DNA from: Lentisphaeria bacterium UBA1776
GTDB taxonomy: Bacteria; Verrucomicrobiota; Lentisphaeria; Victivallales; Victivallaceae
Assembly: GCA_002314605.1 (NCBI GenBank)
Contig: DCGO01000114.1
Coordinates: 1 to 16,554 of the forward strand
Reading direction: 5' to 3'
Length of the DNA stretch: 16,554 nt
The notes beneath the pieces were generated by a model. It did no database searches, had not been told where the DNA came from, and saw only the letters and a list, made by a program, of their open reading frames with translations. The number at the start of each line of letters is the position of its first letter. The stretch's first letter is position 1. A program made the position numbers and the translations under genes. Shown here in pieces: positions 1 through 6,600 of the stretch.

Positions 1-25
1 TACAGAAAATTCGTTACACAGACGT

Positions 26-45
26 AAAAACGGCTGAAAACAGCC
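26..45 (-). terminator. Possible weak rho-independent terminator of the DUF4838 gene
   Basis: GGCTG (32-36) and CAGCC (41-45) form a 5-bp stem with a 4-base loop. Read on the minus strand it is followed by G and then five T (30-26). It lies about 220 bp past the stop of the minus-strand DUF4838 gene. The stem is short, so this is a weak call. Confidence 0.3.
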
Positions 46-261
46 AAAAACAAAAGCACGAAGAAATCAAACGGATTCCTTCACGGAATTAGGATATTCT
101 ATCATGTCATCGGTCCTGCGGAGCCGGGGCAGCCGATCCCCCGGTCCGCCAATGCGGGGCTCAGCCGGTTCTCTTTCCGGAACGGCTTCTGGCACCTGGT
201 CTCGTGGAACGATGTCTCCCATCTGACCGGGATGGAGCCAAGCGAAAGCAAAGCCCTCTGA
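28..261 (+). pseudogene. Possible 3' remnant of a convergent gene
   Basis: This frame stays open from the stop at 25-27 to a TGA at 259-261, which lies 5 bp from the end of the convergent DUF4838 gene. From about 115 on, third codon positions are almost all G or C, as in the real genes here, and the translation (containing FSFRNGFWHLVSWNDVSHL) looks protein-like. The first 30 codons are A-rich and do not look coding. There is no in-frame ATG, GTG or TTG before the ATG near 229. A different frame (3-92, ending TAG) also enters from the left edge. It could be a frameshifted or 5'-deleted gene, or chance. I do not recognise a family. Confidence 0.25.
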
Positions 262-266
262 TCTCT

Positions 267-2138
267 TCAGAGACCGGTGAAGCCGGAATATTTCGCAAGC
301 TTCTCCTCCGCCTCCCGGATGGCCCACGGACTCCGGGCACGGAGATAATGCCACGCATCCGGATATCCGGCTTCCCGGGCCAGTGTGGCGGCGCGTTTTT
401 CCGCTTCGACATTCTTCCGGAGGAGTTCACACCCCCGCTTCGCCGCCATTTCGTCATTCTCCATGTGAGCCTTGCCGAATGCATTCATGGCCGACTGCTG
501 GAAGTGCATGGAAAGAAGCTCCGCCGCCTCGAAAAGGGTCCGTTTGACCTCTTTCACGGCAAGCTCCCGGAATTTTTCGTCTGATACGGTCCCCAAAGCG
601 GCCCGAAACGCCTCCGCCGCCCGGGCAAGGGATTCCGAAGCGGTCCGGTAGCCCGCCGCCGTCTTCCGGGCAAATTCCGTACCGGATTCCGGGAGCCAGC
701 GGTAGTCAAGATAAATTGCCGGATCGTGTCCGCACATGGCCAGCGCCGCCTGAAAGCAATCCGCAGCCGCATCCAGAAATGCGGCGAAAGCCCCCGCACC
801 ATCCCCCGCCAGCCGGCCGGAAATCCAGCGGATGAACTCTTTGCGATCCAGCCCCCGCTCCCAGTGGGCCCGGGCAAAAAAGAGCCCGTTGTAGTCCGGC
901 AGAATGTCCCACGAACTTACCTCCAGAGTCATGTGGGATTCGATCCCGGCCTTTTCATAGGCATCCATGTCTCCGGCAATGGTCTCGGGCAGGAACGGAT
1001 ACATCCCGGTAAAAAGCAGCTGGTCCTGATAGTACTCGAAGGTGTGGGCATCATCCATCCCCCGGAACCTTCCGGTCCATTTTTTGAGAGCCTCCCAATG
1101 GACACGGTTCCGGGGACATGAGGGATCATCCAGCCGGTGGGCGTAACAGCGTTCCCGGGGGGCCCACAACAGATACATCCGTTTTTCCGGCATGGTCTGT
1201 TCCCCGGGGAAAAGCGTATCGTGATAGGCGATCACCGGAACCCGGACGCCCGAACCCGCAGCATCCGCGCCCCGGCAGAGGAGTTTCATCCCCAGCATGT
1301 TCTGATCCGCCGGAGAGAAACTGCGGCAGGAGGGACACATGCACCATCCCCCGCCTGGCAAGTCATCCGCCCAGGCGTGAAGCGCATAAAGGTCCTCCGG
1401 AAGCGCCCGCAGTTTTTCCGCAAAGGTCTTTGCAACGATCCGGCGGGCATCCGGATTCGTTACACAAAGATTGGAATCCGGTGTCCGTTTCCCGCAGAAA
1501 TCCTCCGGCTGAAACATCCGGAAATACTCCGGGTGCTCCTTGAAGAGCTTCCGGTCAAGGCAGGCGGAAAGCCCGTGGCCGCCGGCCTCATGCCGGATCC
1601 CAAGCCGGCGGTAAAGTTCCGGCGGGGCATCCTCCCCGGCGTGACAACTGACGGCATTGTATTTCAATTTTGCCAGAAAGATCAGGTGCTCTTCCGGAGA
1701 ATAGCAGTCTTCTGCGGCAAGGAAAAGGCCCCGGTGGGGGAAACGGGGTGTTTTCCGGATCACCCCGGTCTCCAGCATGAAAACTTTTTCCGGAGCCCAC
1801 TCCCCCTCCGGCCCCGGATAAAGGAAGGTAAAGCCGAGGAGTCCGGCAAATTCATAGACGGCGTTCAGAAGTCCCTTGGGCTCCAGACCGCACAGCCGGA
1901 CGTAAGATTCCCCGGTCACGATCTCGAACCCGTCGTGCCGGATCCCGGAAGGAGCGGAAAATTCCGCAGTATTGACTCCGATGGAGCATGTGTTTTCCGG
2001 ATATCCGGGAACGGCGGAGACCCGGCATCCGAGGCGGGTCAGAAGACGGATCAATTCCGATCGCGCATACCCGAGACACGGATCACTTCCCGTGGAAAAT
2101 GTCAGGACAACCTCTTCCGGCAAACGAAACACCGCCAT
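267..2138 (-). CDS. DUF4838 domain protein, glycoside-hydrolase-like
   Basis: Protein of 623 residues. The N-terminal ~118 residues resemble the alpha/beta domain that precedes the barrel in GH20 and GH67 enzymes (GLLNAVYEFAGLLGFTFLYPG at about 89-109). The rest matches the DUF4838 pattern: HEAGGHGL (183-190), KEHPEYF (200-206), NLCVTNP (223-229), and ADDLPGGGWCMCPSCR with cysteines near 266, 268 and 271, which may bind a metal. The C-terminal third is helical. No signal peptide is seen, so it is probably cytoplasmic. I chose the ATG at 2138 because AGGAG (2146-2150) lies 7 bases upstream. An in-frame ATG at 2174 falls at the promoter -10 and transcription start, so it cannot be used. DUF4838 proteins occur in glycan-use loci, but the substrate here cannot be read. 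It is divergent from the epimerase operon and probably co-regulated with it. Confidence 0.85.
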   Translation of the reverse strand: MAVFRLPEEVVLTFSTGSDPCLGYARSELIRLLTRLGCRVSAVPGYPENTCSIGVNTAEFSAPSGIRHDGFEIVTGESYVRLCGLEPKGLLNAVYEFAGLLGFTFLYPGPEGEWAPEKVFMLETGVIRKTPRFPHRGLFLAAEDCYSPEEHLIFLAKLKYNAVSCHAGEDAPPELYRRLGIRHEAGGHGLSACLDRKLFKEHPEYFRMFQPEDFCGKRTPDSNLCVTNPDARRIVAKTFAEKLRALPEDLYALHAWADDLPGGGWCMCPSCRSFSPADQNMLGMKLLCRGADAAGSGVRVPVIAYHDTLFPGEQTMPEKRMYLLWAPRERCYAHRLDDPSCPRNRVHWEALKKWTGRFRGMDDAHTFEYYQDQLLFTGMYPFLPETIAGDMDAYEKAGIESHMTLEVSSWDILPDYNGLFFARAHWERGLDRKEFIRWISGRLAGDGAGAFAAFLDAAADCFQAALAMCGHDPAIYLDYRWLPESGTEFARKTAAGYRTASESLARAAEAFRAALGTVSDEKFRELAVKEVKRTLFEAAELLSMHFQQSAMNAFGKAHMENDEMAAKRGCELLRKNVEAEKRAATLAREAGYPDAWHYLRARSPWAIREAEEKLAKYSGFTGL

Positions 2139-2176
2139 AAAAACACTCCTTTTTTTCGTGATATAACGATGCAATT

Positions 2177-2204
2177 ACTATATCTTTCAAACCAAGGATG
2201 TCAA
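2177..2204 (-). promoter_or_regulatory. Sigma70-like promoter for the DUF4838 gene
   Basis: On the minus strand there is a perfect -35 TTGACA (2199-2204), a 16-base spacer and a -10 TATAGT (2177-2182) followed by AAT. Expected transcription start is near 2170, giving a leader of about 30 bases. The same TTGACA-N16-TATAGTAAT layout is found before the pseudopilin gene. Confidence 0.75.
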
Positions 2205-2225
2205 GCCTGGCGGATCACGGCTTGA
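2201..2225. promoter_or_regulatory. Inverted repeat between divergent promoters, possible operator
   Basis: TCAAGCC (2201-2207) and GGCTTGA (2219-2225) are perfect 7-bp inverted arms 11 bp apart. They overlap the -35 boxes of both divergent promoters, so a protein bound here could control both transcripts. The GntR-type regulator at 4422-5768 is the obvious candidate. Caution: the TTGA ends of two facing -35 boxes create some symmetry by themselves; only the GCC/GGC part is extra. Confidence 0.45.
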
Positions 2226-2250
2226 AAAAACACATTTTTGATGGTATCTT
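2222..2250 (+). promoter_or_regulatory. Sigma70-like promoter for the epimerase operon
   Basis: TTGAAA (2222-2227), a 17-base spacer, then TATCTT (2245-2250), about 35 bases before the ATG at 2286. Good -35 and spacing, moderate -10. Confidence 0.55.
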
Positions 2251-2285
2251 TTGCGTGATGAAAATCGGAAAAAGGAGTTGACGAG

Positions 2286-3584
2286 ATGGATGGAAAATGG
2301 CAAACCCGCTGGCCCCAACTGATCCTTGAGGTCATGGATGAACTGCTCCGGCGCTATGAGGAACATGGAAAGGGATTCATCAATACGAAGCTCGATCTGG
2401 TAACCGGGCGGAATTTTGACAAAACCGATCCGTGGTACAAACAGCCGGACATTCTCTTTCCGTGGATCCAGGGCCGGGGTCTGGAGGCCATGGCCGGACA
2501 CCTTGCCTTTGTCAGATCGGCAAAATTCCTCACTCCTGCGGAGAAGCGCGTCCGCGTCATGAAGATCCGGAAACTTCTGCGGGAAGTCTCCGGCAGTCTG
2601 GAGAAACTCCGCAGGAAAAATCACGGCCGGCTCTTCTTCATGATGCGGCGGAACGGCAAAAGCATCGCCATGGACCCGGAGTGCCGCCCGGTGGTTTTGA
2701 CCGCCATTCCCGGCAAAGCCAACTACAGTGATCTCTTCTGTGCCAAAGGCCTGATGGCCGCCGGGGCGGCGCTGAAGGACGACGCGCTGTTCCGCCGGGG
2801 GGACCGCTATTACCGGAAAGTGGTCAGTGCAATTCTGCGCGAAGAATTTGTCACCGACCAGCAGATGTTCGACCCCAAAAACCCCGTTCTTGCCGTGCCG
2901 GGAAAACTCCTGCAGGGACCAAAAATGCTGGCTCTGGGGGGAACTGCCATCGGCATGATGCACGGCGATGCCGCCTGCTGGGAACGGAAGGCGCTCCGGC
3001 TCCTCAGAGTGATCTTCAGCCGCTACACCAATCAGGACTTCGACTTCTGGGAAGCGGTGGATACGGATTTCAAACCATGGGATGATCGCGGCAAATGGAT
3101 CTGCGATCCCGGCCATGCGCTGGAATTCGCGGGGCTGTCCAGCAAGAACCTCCTTCTTTTCAAGAGCCCTGCCGGGGTGAAACTGCGGAACCGCTGCAGG
3201 AAATTCTACGGGGATTTTCTGCGTCACCAGTTTGCTCTCGGTTTCGCCCCCGGTCCCGGCGGGATCATCAAAAGTTTTGATCTGAATACCCGCCGCCCGG
3301 TCAATACCGACATGCCATGGTGGAGCCTTCCGGAGACCGTCCGTGCCGCAACACTGGCGGAAAAACTTACCGGGGACGCGGGATTGAGCGAGATCGCCGA
3401 CAAGTGTTCCGAAGCGTTTTTCCGGGGATATGTGAATCGGGATTGCCACTCCATGGCGGTCCAGACCCGGAACGAAAAAGGCGAGGTCGCCCCGGTGATC
3501 CCGGCCACCCCGGACGCAGACCCGGGGTACCACACCAATCTCTCCATCATTGATGCATTGATGTTCGCCTCAAAAAAATCTTGA
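2286..3584 (+). CDS. N-acylglucosamine 2-epimerase (AGE) family-like protein
   Basis: A 432-residue protein with the pattern of the AGE superfamily of (alpha/alpha)6 barrels, which epimerise or isomerise free sugars (GlcNAc/ManNAc, cellobiose, mannose/fructose). Visible signatures are DPGHALEF (274-281) with a likely catalytic His277, PWWSLPETVRAA (344-355) corresponding to the family WWPQxE region, and YHTNLSIIDALM (415-426), whose His416 matches the second catalytic histidine. Length is near the usual 390-430. There is no signal peptide, so it is cytoplasmic. An AAGGAG sits 8 bases before the ATG. It is first in an operon with a CBM9-like lipoprotein and a regulator, and its end abuts the next gene. 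The exact sugar is not determined. Confidence 0.8.
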   Translation: MDGKWQTRWPQLILEVMDELLRRYEEHGKGFINTKLDLVTGRNFDKTDPWYKQPDILFPWIQGRGLEAMAGHLAFVRSAKFLTPAEKRVRVMKIRKLLREVSGSLEKLRRKNHGRLFFMMRRNGKSIAMDPECRPVVLTAIPGKANYSDLFCAKGLMAAGAALKDDALFRRGDRYYRKVVSAILREEFVTDQQMFDPKNPVLAVPGKLLQGPKMLALGGTAIGMMHGDAACWERKALRLLRVIFSRYTNQDFDFWEAVDTDFKPWDDRGKWICDPGHALEFAGLSSKNLLLFKSPAGVKLRNRCRKFYGDFLRHQFALGFAPGPGGIIKSFDLNTRRPVNTDMPWWSLPETVRAATLAEKLTGDAGLSEIADKCSEAFFRGYVNRDCHSMAVQTRNEKGEVAPVIPATPDADPGYHTNLSIIDALMFASKKS

Positions 3585-3598
3585 AAAGGAGTTCTGTG

Positions 3599-4420
3599 AT
3601 GAATGTGAAAAATATGTTGCGGATTGCGTCCGCCGTGCTGGCGGGAAGTTTGCTCTCCGGATGCTGCTGCAATAACCGCTGGGCCGCAGATGCCCCCCGG
3701 GATGAACTTATTGCCGTTCCGGCTCCCGGTCCGGTGAAAATCGATGGAGTGCTGGATGAAAAGGAGTGGGCCGGATCTCCGGTATTTCCCATGCACGATA
3801 TCCACCGGGAGCCCGTGGCGGATCCGCCGCCGAAACTGGCCGCCGTGGTCCAGGATCCCTTTGAATCCGGCACGGTGCGGTTCATGTACGACAGCAATTA
3901 CCTTTATGTCGGCGCGAAACTGCAGGATTCAGATATCATGCAATATGGCGAAAAAGACCAGACCATGCTTTTCCTGACCGGGGATGCCCTTGAGATCTTC
4001 ATCAAACCGGAACGTTCTCCGGAATACTGGGAATGCTATGCCGCCCCCAACGGGAAACGCACCACCCTCTGTTTCGAGACCCGCTGGCTCCCGTTCAATT
4101 CCGAAAAATCCTTTCTGCAGAAGGATTTTCATACGGCAGTGACCTTGCAGGGGACCCTGAACGACCGCCGGGACAAGGATCAGGGTTGGACCGTGGAAGC
4201 GGCCATCCCGGTCAAAATGCTGGAAAAGACCGGAATCCGGTTCGTTCCAGGAGAGATCTGGACAGTCCTCATCGCCCGCTACAACTACAACTACGGTGCC
4301 AAACCCGGCGGATTCCGGCTCTCCAGCTGCCCAGAACTCCCCCGCGGCAATTTCCATCTGACCGAATATTACGCCAGGCTGGTTCTGAAAACATCTGCCG
4401 GACACACTTCGGAGAAATGA
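3599..4420 (+). CDS. CBM9-like (DOMON-type) lipoprotein
   Basis: A 273-residue exported protein. The N-terminus has positive charges, a hydrophobic run and the lipobox LSGC (19-22), followed by two more cysteines, so it should be lipidated at Cys22 and membrane-anchored. The body resembles carbohydrate-binding family 9-like domains: KIDGVLDEKEW (47-57) is the typical opening, YLYVGAKL (101-108) and GDALEIFI (128-135) are core strands, and DQGWTVEAAIP (194-204) is the usual late motif. Such domains bind sugars, often at chain ends. I chose the ATG at 3599 because AAAAGGAG ends 7 bases before it; a TTG at 3581 in the same frame would put six extra residues before the signal peptide. Its stop lies 1 bp before the regulator's ATG. 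Likely role is to hold the glycan at the cell surface; the ligand is unknown. Confidence 0.8.
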   Translation: MNVKNMLRIASAVLAGSLLSGCCCNNRWAADAPRDELIAVPAPGPVKIDGVLDEKEWAGSPVFPMHDIHREPVADPPPKLAAVVQDPFESGTVRFMYDSNYLYVGAKLQDSDIMQYGEKDQTMLFLTGDALEIFIKPERSPEYWECYAAPNGKRTTLCFETRWLPFNSEKSFLQKDFHTAVTLQGTLNDRRDKDQGWTVEAAIPVKMLEKTGIRFVPGEIWTVLIARYNYNYGAKPGGFRLSSCPELPRGNFHLTEYYARLVLKTSAGHTSEK

Positions 4421-4421
4421 T

Positions 4422-5768
4422 ATGCTGAAAACCAAACACCAGCAGCTTTTCGATATTCTGAAGGAAGAATTCCTCCGGGGGGAATGGCCCTGCGGCGAAA
4501 AACTCCCCCGGCTCACGGTGCTGGCCGAAAAATATTCCGTCAGCATCAACATTGCGTCCAAAGCGGTGGAACTTCTCAAGAATGCCGGCATGGTGGAAGC
4601 CAAAGTGGGAGACGGGATCTACTCCACCTTTCACATTCAGGATGCCAAACGTTTTCATTATGCCGGGGACCGGCTGTACGGCCATTACTACGGCGCCAAA
4701 CCCCTCCGGATCCTGCTGGAAGATTCCGCCGCCCAACAAGTCGCCTTCTGGAACCGTTTTTTCCAGAAATTCTCCTCGGAAAACCCGGATATTGAGATCG
4801 ACGCCAATTACCAGACCTGGGACGAACGCAAGGAGGAGAAGCCCTTTGAAGCCGTGATCGGCGGCTACCCCTTTCTGCAAAAAATGATCCGTCCGGGCGA
4901 CCGGGGACTGGCGGATGAGTGGGTAAAGGGATTCGTTCCGGATTTGTACGACAACTGTATTCTTGACAGGGAAAAATTCCCCGTCGGGCTCCCCTACGGC
5001 TTCAGCGCCCAGGAGATGCTGGCGGCAGAGGGAACGCCGGAACCGGAGCCGGGAGAAAATATCCTCGACTATCTGGAGCGTCTGCCGGAATCAATGCCGG
5101 GCTATCTCATGCGCTCCAGCCGGCTCCTGCTGGCCTGCATGGGGGTGGACATGTCGAAGATCGGCACCGATGCCTTTTCGCCGGAAGACGCACGGACCAT
5201 GCTGGAGGTTTTCGAGCGGGCCCGGAAACTGTACGCCTCCGGGCGGCTCCTTTGGCCCCACGGCAAGATCACGGATCCGGATCAGATGGTCGCCCTGCTG
5301 AAAAATCACCGTCTTCAGGCCATGGGGATCCAGAGCAACACCGGCTGGGGCCTTGCAGACGCCCCACAGATCCGGCGTCTGGCGTATCCCCATGGGAAAA
5401 AGCCGTCCATTACGGTGCATTTTGTGCATATCAGCGAAAACACGCTCTATCCCGAAGAATATCTCCGGCTCGTAAAAGCCCTGCTGTCCTGCGAAGTTCA
5501 GACCCGCGCAGAAAAGGAGCGGATCTTCTTCTCCATCCGCGGGGATGTTTCCGGAATTGAGTCCGACCCGCTCCGTCATGCGATCCGGGCCGGCACGGTC
5601 CAGACCCCCAATATCAATACCGCCCTCCAGTCCGACGCCTTCTACAACTTCCTCGGCTGGGAGTTCTTCTATTATCTGGAAGGACGCCGGGGTTTTGAGG
5701 TCGCAGACCTGATCCACCGGAAGATCCGCTACTACTATTTGTTTACAGATTCCCCAGCCGGACGCTGA
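4422..5768 (+). CDS. GntR-type regulator fused to a solute-binding-protein-like domain
   Basis: A 448-residue protein with two parts. Residues 5-70 are a GntR-type winged helix: LFDILKEEFLRGEWPCGEKLP, then a recognition region around VSINIASKAVELLKNAGMVE and the wing GDGIYSTF. Residues ~94-440 look like a family 1 extracellular sugar-binding protein: PLRILLE, FWNRFFQKFSSENPDIEI (109-126), FPVGLPYGF (186-194), and a helical tail. There is no signal peptide, so the binding fold would work in the cytoplasm as a ligand sensor. Usual GntR sensor halves are FadR, UTRA or MocR types, and the LacI-like sensors seen in some GntR proteins are a different periplasmic-binding fold. GGAG (4411-4414) lies 7 bases before the ATG. 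Being last in the operon suggests it regulates its own locus, perhaps through the 2201-2225 repeat. The DNA-binding half is sure; the sensor fold is my reading. Confidence 0.8.
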   Translation: MLKTKHQQLFDILKEEFLRGEWPCGEKLPRLTVLAEKYSVSINIASKAVELLKNAGMVEAKVGDGIYSTFHIQDAKRFHYAGDRLYGHYYGAKPLRILLEDSAAQQVAFWNRFFQKFSSENPDIEIDANYQTWDERKEEKPFEAVIGGYPFLQKMIRPGDRGLADEWVKGFVPDLYDNCILDREKFPVGLPYGFSAQEMLAAEGTPEPEPGENILDYLERLPESMPGYLMRSSRLLLACMGVDMSKIGTDAFSPEDARTMLEVFERARKLYASGRLLWPHGKITDPDQMVALLKNHRLQAMGIQSNTGWGLADAPQIRRLAYPHGKKPSITVHFVHISENTLYPEEYLRLVKALLSCEVQTRAEKERIFFSIRGDVSGIESDPLRHAIRAGTVQTPNINTALQSDAFYNFLGWEFFYYLEGRRGFEVADLIHRKIRYYYLFTDSPAGR

Positions 5769-6600
5769 AGCCCCGCTTCGCCCCCTGTTCCCGGATGCGG
5801 TACAGCGTTTCGGGAGGAGTCGCCGGGATGCCTCTCATGAGATAGCAGGGGAAGAACCTCGAAAAATGAAGCACCACGCTTCGGTCATGGAGACTTTCTG
5901 CAAAATCAAAGACCGCTTCCGCGTCTTCCGGTCTGTCGTTTTTCCCGGGGATCACCAGCGTGGTAAGTTCCAGATGCCCCCCAAGCCGGTGAAAAAGCCG
6001 GATGGACGCAAGGACATCGGCAAGATTTCCCCGGCAGTTGTCCAGATAAAACGCCGGATCCATGCTCTTGAGATCGATATTGGCCGCATCGATCAGGGGA
6101 TAGAGTTCCCGGGCGGCTTCCTGCGTAATATAGCCATTGGTCACCAGCACGGTCTTCAACCCCGCCGGATGGGCCAGCTGCGCGATATCCATGGTGTATT
6201 CGGTCCAGATGGATGGTTCGTTGTAAGTGAATGCAATGGATTCACAGTGATAACGGAGGGCGGCTTCCACAATGGCTTCCGGCGGAATGGTCCGCCGGGG
6301 TTCCGCTTCCGGGATCCCCCGGGAAAGAGAATCGTTCTGACAGTTCCGGCAGAAGAAGTTGCACCCCAGTGTCCCGATGGAAAAGGCCCGGGTCCCCGGC
6401 ATGAATTCAGCAAAAGGCTTCTTTTCGATGGGGTCGTTCTGGATGGCCGCCGGTACGCCGTAAACCAGAGATATGAGCTTCCCGTCCCGGTTCATCCGTG
6501 CCTGACAGGCCCCGCGTTTTCCGGGGGCAATGCGGCAGCGCCGCGGACACAGACCGCAGACGGCACAGTCGCCGTCCATCCGGTAGAAGCGCGCTTCCAC
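5743..6600 (-). CDS. amrS: AmrS-like radical SAM protein (AmmeMemoRadiSam system), short C-terminus
   Basis: 285 residues. CVC-type N-terminal cysteines (12, 15, 18, 22, 32), VYGVPAAIQNDPIEKKPF (46-63) and the radical SAM cluster motif CNFFCRNCQN (Cys80, 84, 87) match AmrS. TYNEPSIWTEY and LVTNGYI are further family motifs. Radical SAM enzymes use a 4Fe-4S cluster to make a 5'-deoxyadenosyl radical; the AmrS reaction is not settled. The protein stops at RLGNL, just where family members usually have VYxGNV followed by a Cys-containing tail of roughly 40-50 residues, so the tail seems missing. The start is a GTG at 6600, sharing one base with the stop of the exporter gene (TAGTG), with GGAGG 4 bases upstream. 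The 3' end overlaps the convergent regulator gene by 26 bp. The usual partners AmrA and AmrB are not in the window. Confidence 0.75.
   Translation of the reverse strand: MEARFYRMDGDCAVCGLCPRRCRIAPGKRGACQARMNRDGKLISLVYGVPAAIQNDPIEKKPFAEFMPGTRAFSIGTLGCNFFCRNCQNDSLSRGIPEAEPRRTIPPEAIVEAALRYHCESIAFTYNEPSIWTEYTMDIAQLAHPAGLKTVLVTNGYITQEAARELYPLIDAANIDLKSMDPAFYLDNCRGNLADVLASIRLFHRLGGHLELTTLVIPGKNDRPEDAEAVFDFAESLHDRSVVLHFSRFFPCYLMRGIPATPPETLYRIREQGAKRGFSVRLGNL

Noticed and set aside
2187..3533. Long minus-strand open frame opposite the epimerase gene
   Set aside because: Mirror of a G/C-ending codon gene on the other strand. It has no ribosome site or family match, and crosses the promoter region.
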